Assembly (NCBI RefSeq): GCF_047675955.1
Contig: NC_132919.1
Location: 66,630,816-66,694,815, forward strand
Direction of reading: 5' to 3'
Source: Chlorocebus sabaeus
Lineage: Eukaryota > Chordata > Mammalia > Primates > Cercopithecidae
Length of the DNA stretch: 64,000 nt
Positions within the stretch are counted from its first letter, which is position 1; each line of letters opens with the position of its first letter. This document shows positions 12,102 through 21,918 of this stretch, piece by piece. The notes beneath the pieces were generated by a model, which saw only the letters and a program-made list of their open reading frames with translations, ran no database searches and was not told the DNA's origin. The position numbers were made by a program, and so were the translations under genes.

Positions 12102-12403
12102 CCGGGCATGGTGGCTCAAGCCTGTAATCCCAGCACTTTGGGAGGCCAAGACAGGCGGATCATGAGGTCAGGAGATCGAGATCATCCTGGCTAACACGGT
12201 GAAACCCCTTCTCTACTAAAAAATACAAAAAACTAGCTGGGCAAGGTGGCGGGCGCCTGTAGTCCCAGCTACTCGGGAGACTGAGGCAGGAGAATGGCGT
12301 GAACCCGGGAGGTGGAGCTTGCAGTGAGCTGAGATCCTGCCACTGCACTCCAGGCTGGGTGACAGAGCGAGACTCCGTCTCAAAAAAAAAAAAAAAAAAA
12401 AAG
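12102..12403 (+). repeat. AluYR-type Alu
   Basis: Begins gccgggcatggtggctcaag and contains aactagctgggcaaggtggc, matching the cercopithecoid AluYR lineage. Its poly-A tail is intact. Confidence 0.88.
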
Positions 12404-12422
12404 TTACTTATAATTAGATATT

Positions 12423-12462
12423 TGTGTGTGTGTGTGTATGTGTGTGTATATATATATATATT
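12423..12462 (+). repeat. (TG)n(TA)n microsatellite
   Basis: TG dinucleotides with one TA interruption run into a TA stretch, directly before the poly-T of the next, inverted Alu. Confidence 0.9.
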
Positions 12463-12748
12463 TTTTTTTTGAGACATTTTCGCTCTTGCCTAGGCTGGAG
12501 TGCAGTGGCACAGTCTCTTCTCACTGAAACCTCCGCCTCCCGGGTTCAAACAATTCTCCTGCCTCAGCCTCCCAAGTAGCTGGGATTACAGGCATGCACC
12601 ACCACACCCGGCTAATTTTTGTATTTTTATTAGAGACAGGGTTTCTGTATGTTGGTCAGGCTGGTCTCTAACTCCCGACCTTAGGTGATCTGCCCACCTC
12701 AGCCTTCCAAAGTGCTGGGATTACAGGCATGAGCCCCTGGGCCCAGCC
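12461..12748 (-). repeat. Alu
   Basis: Inverted Alu facing the plus-strand copy at 12102 across the TG/TA repeat. Confidence 0.9.
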
Positions 12749-12910
12749 TAGATATTTGTATATTTGAAGACTGAATTTGTCTTCTAAAACATACTTTTTC
12801 TGATGATAAATGCATTTATAGTCTTTCTAAGATTCATTTTGTAAATATTTTTCTAATAGTAGGGGAAACAAGATTTTCATAGATGAATCCCTCTTTAAGA
12901 AGAGGGTCTT

Positions 12911-13198
12911 AGCTGGGCGCGGTGGCTCATGCCTGTAATCCCAGCATTTTGGGAGGCCGAGGTGGGCAGATCACTTGAGGTCGGGGTTCGAGACCAGCCT
13001 GACCAACATGGGGAAACCACGTCTCTACTAAAAATACAGTATTAGCCAGGCGTGGTGGCACATGCCTGTAATCCCAGCTACTAGGGAGGCTGAGGCAGGA
13101 GAATCGCTTGAACCTGGGAGGCGGAGGTTGCGGTGATCATGCCATTGCACTCCAGCCTGGGCAACAAGAGCGAAACTCTATCTCAAAAAAAAAAAAAA
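12911..13198 (+). repeat. Alu
   Basis: Plus-strand Alu (agctgggcgcggtggctcat to oligo-A). It is the last Alu before a 6.5-kb Alu-free stretch around HEXIM1. Confidence 0.9.
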
Positions 13199-13369
13199 GA
13201 GGGTCTTATATCCGAGATAATCACTACTGCATCTTACAGTTAAGTCAAAATGAGCCTTCAGCTCTGCACTGTAAAGCCAGAGGGCACTGTTGCTGCCTTT
13301 CCAAGCAGCTGTTTTTCTGGGGCTGCTGCATGACGTCATAGCAGAAGAAAAATTAAAAACACGAAGAAA

Positions 13370-15229
13370 ACTATTTCAAAATAAATGTTTAATATAATTT
13401 TTAGGCCAAAGAAAAACACAATCATACATTGTCTCCAGTGGACCATATGTGCCAGAACAGGACCAACTCAGTCCAGCTTTGAAGGCCCTGATTCAGTCCT
13501 ACTGGTGTAATCTCCCTTGATTTATTGATTTGTGTATGCTTCTTATGCATCACAAGGTGCATTTTACTCTTGAAGTCCCTATCACCTCAATCACCGCCAT
13601 TTAACTGCAAAAGCATGCTTCCTAATGGGAGGGTTTTCTTCCCCCTTCCCTGCAGGGGTTCTGAACCTTCAAGGAGTTGGACAATCTTACGAATCTCTTG
13701 AACCTTCTCCCCAGAAAAATGTACATATAACACAAGTCTACAAATAATCTCATGGGGTTCATGGACCCCAAGGCCCACAGTGGTTTCTAAGGCCCCAAGT
13801 TTAAGGAACCTCTGTGTTAGTGATTTGAGCAACGCAGTTGCCCTCAGGAAACACTGACACAGGGCAGGTGAAGGACTGGGTTAACCAAAGTGACAGGAGG
13901 GAATAATCTCATAATTTCTTTCTATTTTTATTTTGGGGCAAAAATTAGTTCTCAGGGACTCCCTACATTTAAGAGAAGAACTACTCAAGAACCTAGGCAG
14001 CTATCAGCGTAGTTTAGGCGATTTAGAATAGGGCTGTTGAAGGAAATGTACAGGGTTCCTCATTCAGCTGAGGACCTCATTTAGCTCCTTAACTGGAAGC
14101 TTTACATTTGATCTGCAGTGAGGGGACATTTCTAATTTTAGTTTGACCCACATGGAAAGGTGGATAGCTCCTATTCCCTTTTTTTTTTTTTTGTATACAG
14201 AGCACGTAGTATTGGACAATTAGGGTAAGTCCTTGGAATCCCCCAAACAGCCATTTCCTTTATAAATCCAGTACTTCCCACCTCTGAATGTCTTAAAGAG
14301 CTGCCCCACAAATTAATCTAACCATTGCTTGCACTAAGAAGTTTGCTAAGAGCCTCTTCCAGGCGTCCAGGAACTTCTTCCAGCCTTACTGGGGGGAAGG
14401 AAGAGATCACTGAAAACCAACTTGTAGGAATGAAACAGTTTGTTGTCTAACGTAACAAACTGTCAAATTAGGTTTACATTTTTTGTTATTAGACTTTTGA
14501 ATGACCGAGGCAGACTTAAATTTAAAATTTTGGATTGTAGCCACTTTCCAGTCACCTAAACACTCAACACCGGTTTATTTTTCCAGCATCAAGAAAGAAA
14601 ACCAAGGCACTAGAAAGCAAGCACACTTAAGTATTGAAGATAATTAAATCTTTATATTTTGCCTGAACTGTGTATTGTAGCATACTTAAACCCAAACCCA
14701 TTCAAGGAAAAAATTGGCAAATTGAAAATTCTCCCATTAAAGACTGATATTTTTGCAAACTGACAAATTTAACGATTTCGGTACCCCTCCCCAAAAATGC
14801 AATCACATAAAATAATACTATTTTGAATTAGCTCTAGAAATCACACTGAAACTATGTTACATTTACAAATATTAAATTTATTATAACTAAAATGAATTGT
14901 TCTCAGATTTGGCCACCTTATAGCTCCGTTTAAGGAGGGGATTTGTTAAAAATGCATTATAACTTGGTCAAATTACTTTCACATTAAGGAAAAAATCTTC
15001 TAAAAAGGAAAACAAGAAAAGCAATTCTTCAGTTTCACATAATTAAAAGAACAGGAGAAAGCACGCAAGCTACATATAGCTAAATTTACGAAACCAACCA
15101 AAGCCAGGGGGATTTCTCTTCTGATTATGTGTCATAAAAAGGTCTACTGTCTTATATACACATGTATATAATGTTACATTCCATCACTGTAAAAAGTCCC
15201 CTTTGCCCCCTCCCCCAAAAAGTTTCAGT
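13370..15229 (-). other. HEXIM1: HEXIM1 3' UTR
   Basis: AT-rich, repeat-free sequence after the HEXIM1 stop. Minus-strand AATAAA hexamers occur at 14877-14882, 14574-14579, 13927-13932 and 13521-13526, and an ATTAAA at 13388-13393. I place the distal end near 13370 because Alus begin just beyond. Which signal is used cannot be told from sequence, so shorter mRNAs are likely too. Confidence 0.6.
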
Positions 15230-16306
15230 CTAGTCTCCAAACTTGGAAAGCGGCGCTCGCTCCTGCTGCCGGTGCAGTTCGTTCTCGGTCAGCAGCTGGA
15301 GGTTCTCGGCGCGCAGCCGGTCCAGCTCCAGCTCCAGCTCCCGCACACGCGCGTCGTCGCCGCCCAGCCGCTTGCTCTCCAGCCGCAGCCGGTTGTTCTC
15401 GTCCTCCATGCGCGAGAGGCACTTCTCCAGCTCCAGGTACTCCTTGATGAGCTCCTGCTTGCTCATGTTCTGTAGGCTCTCCGTGTGGTACCGCTCGTAT
15501 GTCTCCGAGAAGTCCCGCTGCAGAAACTCGCTGCCGTCCCCTCCCATCCCATCGCTGCCCCCATCCTCCTCACCCCCTTCTTCCATGAAGTCATCATCGC
15601 TGGTGTCGTCGGATTTGGCGGCGGCCCGCTTGGAGTACAGGCCGGTTTTGAGATCCGGCTCCTCCTGGTCGTGATCATCCATGAGGAACTGCGTGGTGTT
15701 ATAGGGCGCGACCGGCTGGCCCTTGGCGAACATCTCGGCTCGGATCCTTGAAGCTCGCAGGCTCTGTTTCTCGTCGAACTTTTTCTTCTCTTCCCAGGTC
15801 AGCTTGTAGTATGGTTTCCAATGCCGCTTCTTCTTGGACGGGCGTCTCCTATGTTTTTTCTTGCCCAGCTGTCTCTGCTGCTGTCCCCACTCTTCGCCCC
15901 CTGCGGCAGGAGCCCCCAACTTACTGGCCTCGGAGTCATGACAAGGCTGGGCGAGCAGCTCGGCCTCGGGCTTCGGTTCCCCTTCTGCCGGCGGCGGGAA
16001 GTCGCCGCCAGCGGACAAGTCGTCCCCATTCTGGCCCTTCTCGCCCTTTATCAGGCAGCTAGATTCTGGACAGGCCTGGGGCTGCAAGGGAGGTGGTTGG
16101 GACTCCAGGCTCCCTTCCCCCTCCGGCCCCGGACGGCCACCCAACTGGGGGAACGCTCTCGATTGCCACCTACTGTCCTCCTCGGGCACCCGCTCCTCCG
16201 CGCCTGGGGGGCGCTCAGGGTTCGGCTCTTCCTGGACAGCAGCAGCACCTGTACAGTTGCTAGTTTGAGGCTGGTGTTGATACTCTGACAAGAATGGCTC
16301 GGCCAT
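15230..16306 (-). CDS. HEXIM1: HEXIM1, P-TEFb inhibitor (intronless)
   Basis: Nuclear protein that, bound to 7SK snRNA, holds CDK9/cyclin T inactive and so limits RNA polymerase II pause release. It is a single-exon ORF of 358 aa, MAEPFLSEYQ to KFGD. The start is the ATG before AEPF: the open frame upstream begins only at a TTG and runs through the U-rich leader. Visible parts: a proline/acid-rich N-terminus; the arginine/lysine-rich 7SK-binding and nuclear-localisation region at about 149-177 (KKKHRRRPSKKKRHWKPYYK); the P-TEFb-contacting PYNTTQFLM at 201-209; acidic patches at about 210-260; and a leucine-heptad coiled coil at about 284-348 for dimerisation and cyclin T binding. From memory human HEXIM1 is 359 aa; a shortened glutamate run near 138 explains the difference. 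All key motifs are intact. Confidence 0.98.
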   Translation of the reverse strand: MAEPFLSEYQHQPQTSNCTGAAAVQEEPNPERPPGAEERVPEEDSRWQSRAFPQLGGRPGPEGEGSLESQPPPLQPQACPESSCLIKGEKGQNGDDLSAGGDFPPPAEGEPKPEAELLAQPCHDSEASKLGAPAAGGEEWGQQQRQLGKKKHRRRPSKKKRHWKPYYKLTWEEKKKFDEKQSLRASRIRAEMFAKGQPVAPYNTTQFLMDDHDQEEPDLKTGLYSKRAAAKSDDTSDDDFMEEGGEEDGGSDGMGGDGSEFLQRDFSETYERYHTESLQNMSKQELIKEYLELEKCLSRMEDENNRLRLESKRLGGDDARVRELELELDRLRAENLQLLTENELHRQQERAPLSKFGD

Positions 16307-17014
16307 GGCTAGTAGAGTCCTCGAAGTTTGAGAAATTTTGGCTACTAAGTCCTCAAGAAAAAAAAATGGAGTTTTTCTTAAAAAAAAAAAAAAACAGTCC
16401 AACAGAGTCCTCTTCAGTTTGTAATTCTTGCAGTGACGCCTTTATCTAGTCCTTCTATCAGCAAACTCCAATTGCAATCTGGGGAGCTCAAGTCAGTAAA
16501 GGGTTAAGCGTCCACAGTGCGGCCAGCTAGCGGGTCCAAGGGGGTGCAGCGGCAGGAACAGTACGTAATGTGCGGAGGTGGGCCTCAAACCTCCAAGCGG
16601 AGCACCCCAATAAAGGAATTGGTAAGCAAGGTGATGAGGGTAAGTCCAGTGGGTGAAACCCAGCCCCGAAGGGGTTAAAACTACCGATGACGCTGCCTCC
16701 GAGGGGCCAGATCCACAAAGGGTTAAATCCCCTGCCGCAGAGCCCACAAGGGGTTAAAGTCCCGGAGCCACCTCCTCCCACTTCCACGGGTGTCGCTTCC
16801 ACCTAAGCTCCCAGTTCCCTAGGCCCGGCCGGAGCCTCAGCAGAGGACAGACAAACTCATCTCCCCTTTGGCTCGATGCTCTGCTCTGCTCAGTTCTCCT
16901 CCGCCTCCTCCTCTTTTCCTCCCTCCCTCCTCCCGCTTCCCACAGCTCCTCTTCCGCCTCCTCCCCCGACTTTCCCTCCCAACCTGCCTCTCCACCTGCC
17001 AACTTCCAACTGCT
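16307..17014 (-). other. HEXIM1: HEXIM1 5' UTR
   Basis: Leader of about 700 nt between the ATG and the TSS expected downstream of the TATA box. It is GC-rich, has no intron signal I trust, and reads as two U-rich runs in the RNA (opposite 16362-16370 and 16381-16394). It carries four copies of a TTAACCCYTT-type motif opposite 16498-16759. Confidence 0.65.
16498..16759 (-). repeat. HEXIM1: Four dispersed copies of a (T)TTAACCCYTT motif
   Basis: On the plus strand: aaagggttaag (16498), aaggggttaaaa (16669), aaagggttaaat (16717) and aaggggttaaag (16748). The last two share ccacaaRggggttaaa-like context. All lie in the transcribed leader of HEXIM1, in one orientation. Confidence 0.85.
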
Positions 17015-17035
17015 GCCTCCCAGCCCTCTGCGCCC

Positions 17036-17045
17036 CTTTTATATA
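17036..17045 (-). promoter_or_regulatory. HEXIM1: TATA box of HEXIM1
   Basis: TATATAAAAG on the minus strand in a GC-rich promoter, predicting initiation near 17010-17016. Upstream (higher coordinates) are an NRF1-like ATGCGCATGCGT at 17066-17077 and GC boxes around 17057-17066. Confidence 0.8.
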
Positions 17046-17156
17046 GAAGCTTGTTCGCCCCGCCCATGCGCATGCGTAATGGAGTTCCCATTGCGGGGAG
17101 CCGGGAGTCGTAGTTCTTATCTTTCGGGCCCGCCGTCCTCGCGCGCCGTGCGACGT

Positions 17157-17285
17157 AGCCAATCCTAGAACGCGTAGGGGGCGTCTCCCTGGCCACCTCC
17201 TTCCATCGCTTAGCCCTCGCTAAAGAAACACGAGCGGCCATTGGTGAAAAATCACACGACTCACTGAGGAAGGACAGCCAATCGC
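17157..17285. promoter_or_regulatory. HEXIM1: Three CCAAT boxes upstream of HEXIM1
   Basis: CCAAT on the plus strand at 17159-17163 (gtagccaatcc) and 17279-17283 (cagccaatcgc), and ATTGG (CCAAT on minus) in gccattggtga near 17237-17247. Alternating orientation suits NF-Y and divergent transcription. Confidence 0.7.
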
Positions 17286-17292
17286 AGAGAAG

Positions 17293-17445
17293 ATGGGGCG
17301 GGTTCTGGACCGTACCATTCTGTTTCAGGAATACGAGAAGATTCGATGGCCTATGAGAGTCCACACAGAATATTTTTATGAAAAGGTGCGTTATAAAGGC
17401 TACTATCCTATTCTGTTCTCAGCGGAAGGGTTCCGAAGGCTATGA
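17293..17445 (+). CDS. Candidate 50-codon small ORF divergent from HEXIM1
   Basis: Starts at an ATG in strong context (gagaagATGG, A at -3, G at +4) about 280 bp upstream of the predicted HEXIM1 TSS, on the opposite strand. It reads MGRVLDRTIL and ends FRRL, with a balanced, lysine/tyrosine/arginine-rich composition. I recognise no domain. A plus-strand AATAAA lies about 235 nt past the stop (17679-17684). It may be a promoter-upstream antisense RNA rather than a protein gene. Confidence 0.2.
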   Translation: MGRVLDRTILFQEYEKIRWPMRVHTEYFYEKVRYKGYYPILFSAEGFRRL

Positions 17446-17710
17446 ACCTTTATTAACTAACACAAGAATGGTTTATTCCTAAAAAGTAGTCCCTAAAATG
17501 TATAAGAATTAAATCCTATAAAGAGAGATGTCGGCCCACGGCTGGTAACTCGCGATTCTTAAGATTGCAGAAACGGCTTCAAGGCGGCTGGTGAGTGCCT
17601 GAGATTGACACTTGCGGAAGGATATCGCGAGCACATTTTGAAAGAACGAAAAGCGCATGAAGAAGTAAACAAATGAAGAATAAAAAGTGCCGCCTTAAAG
17701 GGACAGTGTG

Positions 17711-17785
17711 ACTGAGTTTAGCGCAGCAGGTTCGCACTAGGCCTCGGAAGACGAAAAGGCAGGTTCGAGTCCCGGTGACGCCGAC
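17711..17785 (+). pseudogene. tRNA-like fossil (A box and B box)
   Basis: TTAGCGCAGCAGG at 17718-17730 fits the RNA polymerase III A box, and GGTTCGAGTCC at 17762-17772 fits the B box, at tRNA-like spacing. The D-arm text resembles elongator tRNA-Met. Acceptor and anticodon stems do not pair, so it is not a functional tRNA. Confidence 0.35.
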
Positions 17786-18489
17786 TCCCGGACAGACTTC
17801 GGTACCCTTAGCTGAAGGTGGCGGAGTCCCAGCCCCAGCCTGGTCTCAGAAAGCCGCCCACGCCCCAGGGGCCAATGCAAACCGGTGATTCGCGGCCAAG
17901 CCTCTTCTTTGGGCCAAGATCGGAAAGCGTGGGGGCGGGGGAATGGAAGGAAAGCAGGGGGAAGGCCTCGCCCCCAGGCCTCAGCTTCTGTCGGAGAAAA
18001 TGGTCTCCTGGGGCCGATTTGGTCTTTTCACTTCCGACCGAGATCATTTCCTGAGCCGGGACAGGGGAGGTTTGGGCCGGCCATGAGGCTGTTTGTTGGG
18101 AAAGGTTGGGAATGATTAATGAGTTGAAATCATCAACCCTGGCTATCCGGGAGGGAAGCCGGTCTCACCTGCAGAGGCCTTTCTTCATAAGTGGGCGCTG
18201 GGCAAGACTGGGAGGGAAGCATGGTGGAGACCTTGCCCCGAAACTTGCGGCAGGGGATTCTGACGCAGGGCTGGGGGGCCGATTCCCCCGGGGGCATAGT
18301 TTCTCAGAGAGAAATTCTCCAGACCCAAGCGCCCTGCCCTCCATAAACAGGGACTGAGAGGACCCAGAGAACCCTCCATACCAGTCACTGGGACCTAAAA
18401 TCTTGGCGCCCTTTCCACTTCTCCCTCGCCACACACCCAGTGACCCTTTCTTCTTACTGCTTCCTTAATAGCATCCCTGACATTCCAGC

Positions 18490-18665
18490 ACGTTTGCACT
18501 GTGCACCTTTTACGCACAGAACCATGTGACCTCACCACAGCCTGGCGAGTTAGGCACGATAGGAATGACTGTCTCCATTTTACAGATAAGGCATCTCTAA
18601 GACACCCGGAAAATAAGTGACTTGTCCAAGGTCACATGACAACCAGGAGGCAGTTCTGGCTACAG
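18490..18665 (+). repeat. MIR element
   Basis: Old tRNA-derived SINE recognised by the core ccattttacagataaggcat and aagtgacttgtccaaggtca. Confidence 0.8.
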
Positions 18666-19599
18666 CGCGGGTCTTTGTGACCTCCCCATGCCATATTTCT
18701 GTCACAAACACAAAACCCCGTTTTTTCTTAAAATCGGGGAAAACTCTGGATTTCGTTCTTTTCATTCCCAACAACTTCAACCTTATTCGGCCCCTATATC
18801 CTTTGGCACCCAGGAGGGTACAAAGAGGGGTGGGATGCCATCCTTGCCTTCAAGTTGCTCATGGACTGTGGAGAGGCCATCAGACCACAGCCAGCCAAAA
18901 TGGCAAGTGAGGGAAATCCCAGTGGGAGCCAATGAGCTGAGTGCGTGGGAGCTAGGAATTATGGACAAGTGTCAGGAGCAAGTGACTTCCTGGCTGGCTC
19001 TGAAGGATGAAGAACTTTCAGGCAAAGTGGCATGAAGAGGGGCATTTTAGGAAGACCAAGCAGTATGTGCCAGGAAAGGGCTAGTCTGGGACCTTGGTGG
19101 CTCTGGGGCAGTGTGAGATATGGGGGGGCGGGCGGGGGCCAGTGGTGATGGGCATGGCCAATGTAGATGCCTCTAAGGGGAGCCGCAAGCACGCGGGCCT
19201 CTGGGCACAGCTATATGTTCTGAAAATGAACACTTCCGTTTGTTTTCTCTGGGCCTCCAAGAACTCCGGTCCACCTGAAAAGCTCCCCGCTCTGTGTGGC
19301 TTCATCTCTTAGCAGGCTTCCTGAGAGCAAGAACTGCCCCTCAGAGCACTCCTGGAGGAAAAAGGGGTTTTGCAGAGAACTTGGTTATCACAGAGTCCTC
19401 CAAATTGTTACCACATCTTCAGACTCCAGATGATTCTGGGGTACCCCAATTTGGGGCATTTGGAAGGTACAGCTGAGCCCAGCCTCAGTGTCCTGGACTG
19501 GGCTCCATTGTATGGTCTCATTTGTCATACTGGGGGAGAGGTGGACTCAGGAATAGCTTGTGGAATTCTAGAATTCTGTCAAGGGGCCAGGCAACTTTA

Positions 19600-19743
19600 C
19601 TATTAGCTGGGTTCTAACCCTTTGCCAGACATTTAACATGCCCCATCACTGGTAAACCCCAGGACTGCCTTATGAAGAAGAGATCAACCCTATTTCACAA
19701 ACAAGGCCACCCAAGCCCAGAGCAGTTAAGAATCTTCCCCAAG
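19600..19743 (+). repeat. MIR element
   Basis: Diverged MIR: ccctatttcacaaacaaggc, then a cagttaagaatcttcccc segment, interrupted at its end by the Alu at 19744. Confidence 0.7.
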
Positions 19744-20017
19744 AGCCGGGCGCTGGGGAGCACGCCTGTAATCCCAGCACTTTGATCATGAGGTCAGGAG
19801 ATCCAGACCATCCTGGCTAACACGGTGAACCTCATCTCTACTAAAAATACAAAAAATTAGCCGGGCATGGTGGCACGTGCCTGTAGTCCCAGCTACTCCA
19901 GGGAGGCTGAGGCAGGAGAATCGCTTGAACCTGGGAGGCAGAGGTTGCAGTGAGCCCAGATCTTACTACCACACTCCAGCCTGACAACAAAGCCAGCCTC
20001 AGTCTCAAAAAAAATCT
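19744..20017 (+). repeat. Alu with deletion
   Basis: Plus-strand Alu lacking about 25 bp after cagcactttg. Its 3' part takes part in a 92-bp tandem duplication. Confidence 0.87.
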
Positions 20018-20122
20018 TGCCCAAGTTCCACAGAGGTTGCAGTGGGCCCAGATCTTACTACCACACTCCAGCCTGACAACAAAGCCAGCCTCAGTCTCAA
20101 AAAAAATCTTACCCAAGTTCCA
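19939..20122 (+). repeat. Tandem duplication, 92-bp unit
   Basis: The segment from cagaggttgcagtg to aagttcca at 19939-20030 is repeated at 20031-20122 with only a few mismatches. The unit joins the 3' end of an Alu to flanking MIR-derived sequence, so it arose after the Alu inserted. Confidence 0.92.
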
Positions 20123-20469
20123 CAGCTACTGTGCAAGTGGTGGAGCTGGCTTCAGCCCTGGGCCTGCATCCCCCACCAAGGTGGCCCTGCTGTTGTCTGT
20201 CCTGCTTGCTGCAGTCCAGCCATATCACAGGGGCTATTCAGCCTGTGCTTGTGACCCTGGGCTGAGCCGTGCAGAGTGCGCCGTCTAGCCTCAGGGATGC
20301 CTTCCCGGCTTGGAGAGGACTGACGACTAAAGAGTGACTGTGGCTTCCAGTGGGGTCAGTGATGGCCAAGCCTGGGGCGGTGGTCAAGACTAGACGCTGT
20401 CAGGGAACTCAAGAGTTTAAGGATCTCAGCCAGGGACCTTCAGAACTGCCTCTTCCTTACCCGCGGATA

Positions 20470-21110
20470 GGAAGGTCCTAGGGCCCAGGTGGTGGCAGCG
20501 GCGGGGGACTCTGGTAGGGACCCTGGCCAGTGGACTTGGAGGCACTGGCACCAGGCGGCGCCCAGAGCGGCCAGTTTCGCCGTTGAATACGGGCCGGGCC
20601 GTGGCTTGAGCCAAGGCGGCCCACGGACGACAGAGCTGGTGCTGACAGAGGGAGGCCAAGGCCTCTGGCCTGAACCCCCCGAAGGCGAGTGCACGCGGGC
20701 GCTCGGCCCACCCCGACGGGGGCTTCCAGGCGCGCAGGGTCCTGCCCTCTACTCAGGGCTGGGCGACGACGAGGTTCTCGCCGGGCCTTGGCCTTCCAGA
20801 AAATTCCCTGGGAAGGCCCAGGCCCAGAGGTCAAGGTGGGGCACCAGGAACAGGCAGCTGAGGAGGGGGCAGCGGACATTTCTGGGGCCTGGGGCTCCGA
20901 ACCCCATCCCTACGCCCGGAGCGCGGAGCTGGAGCTGCCGCCGTTCCCTTCGGGCGGGGGCCAAACCAGCTCCTCGACCCCGCCCAGCCCTGCTCCGCTC
21001 CTCCCCGCCACCCCCAGCTCGCTCGGACCCCGCGTCCCGACGGGGCGGCGGGCAGGGCTCCGCCCTCCCAAGGGTGTCCCCCCCTCCCGCCCCGGGCCTT
21101 GGTTCCCCTC
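20470..21110. other. Orphan GC/CpG-rich block downstream of ACBD4
   Basis: Very GC- and CpG-rich sequence with long overlapping open frames on both strands. The longest plus-strand frame opens with GTG, not ATG. No splice pattern or domain is recognisable. Confidence 0.5.
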
Positions 21111-21305
21111 CCTCTCCCCTCCACACCGAGGCCTGGTTTCCCTTCGCTTGCCCAGGGAGGAGGGAAAATATTCCCCATTCAGAAACACCAACCGCCGGCC
21201 TCTTTCAGGGCCATCAAGGGGGCACTGGGTGGGGAGCAGGAAAGGGACTTGTGCTTCTCCCGCTCCAGGCCCCGCTCCCCGCTCCCTCCGTAGGGGACCA
21301 GACAG

Positions 21306-21918
21306 TAGAAGATTACGGTTTTCTTTTATTGAGTGAAACATTCGTTTGTAAGTGAATCTTCAGTGAAGACGTCCTGAGTGTGTGTGGGGGCGGAGGGGGC
21401 CGGCAGGGGAGGAAGACGAGCAAACTGCGCTCATCCCCCTCCCCCGGGGCCTGCTTCCTCCTCCCAACTGGTCGGGGCCTCCTGGCCTCCCTCCCGCAGC
21501 CTCCCAGCCAATCATTCTTCCAGGCCCCGGCCCGAGTCCCAACTTGCCCAAGAGCTGAACCTCCTCGGAGAGAAGCAGGGGTGGGAAGAGAGTCAGGTGA
21601 CCCAGAGGGTGGGGAGGGCAGGGGCTGAGACCCGATAGCCCCGCCCCCGAGTCACGGCCAACCCAGCACCGGGGATGTGCAGCACAACTGCAGCCTCCCA
21701 GGGAAGCCTGGGGTGGTTGCGGGGAGGGAAGGAAGCGTCCCTATGAAGGTGCAGGGAGGGGTGGGGTCTTATTTGCACCCCGCGCTGCGTTAGGGGAGGA
21801 GGTGCGAAGGCAAACACTGACAGGAGGGGGAATTTTGAATGCTGTTCTTCTAAACCCTAGGAAGGCTCATGGCACACAAGATAGTCTCAGTTGGCTGCAG
21901 AGACCCCTCCACTGACAG
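21306..21918 (-). other. ACBD4: ACBD4 3' UTR and poly(A) signal
   Basis: From the stop at 21919 to a minus-strand AATAAA at 21325-21330 (plus TTTATT in ttcttttattgag), with cleavage expected 10-25 nt beyond. Confidence 0.75.

Larger units (their letters stand above)
3011..13369. other. HEXIM2-HEXIM1 intergenic region
   Basis: About 10 kb with no convincing gene. Roughly two thirds is Alu, listed separately. The unique remnants (about 3011-3999, 4265-4809, 5386-6172, 7435-7605, 8186-8615, 9059-9407, 11944-12101, 12749-12910, 13199-13369) are AT-rich with short ORFs only. I see no exon pattern or conserved domain in them. A plus-strand AATAAA occurs in agaataaactc near 3656-3664, with no linked ORF. 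Confidence 0.7.
17015..21305. other. HEXIM1-ACBD4 intergenic region
   Basis: Holds the HEXIM1 upstream promoter, a divergent small ORF (17293), a tRNA-like fossil (17718), two MIR elements, one Alu with a local duplication (19744-20122) and an orphan GC-rich block (20470-21110). Nothing else looks like a gene. Confidence 0.7.

Noticed and set aside
15243..16288. Long plus-strand frames across HEXIM1
   Set aside because: Antisense shadows of the GC-rich HEXIM1 coding region.
16307..16402. An N-terminal extension of the HEXIM1 frame
   Set aside because: It begins at a TTG and translates oligo-U and leader sequence; the ATG at 16306 gives the known MAEPF start.
20689..21336. A 215-codon plus-strand frame in the same island
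   Set aside because: Low-complexity proline/arginine/glycine composition from GC bias, with no domain or splice support.
20489..21355. A 288-codon open frame in GC-rich DNA
   Set aside because: It opens on GTG rather than ATG, overlaps long frames on both strands as any GC-rich stretch does, lacks a recognisable domain, and runs over the ACBD4 poly(A) signal in antisense.
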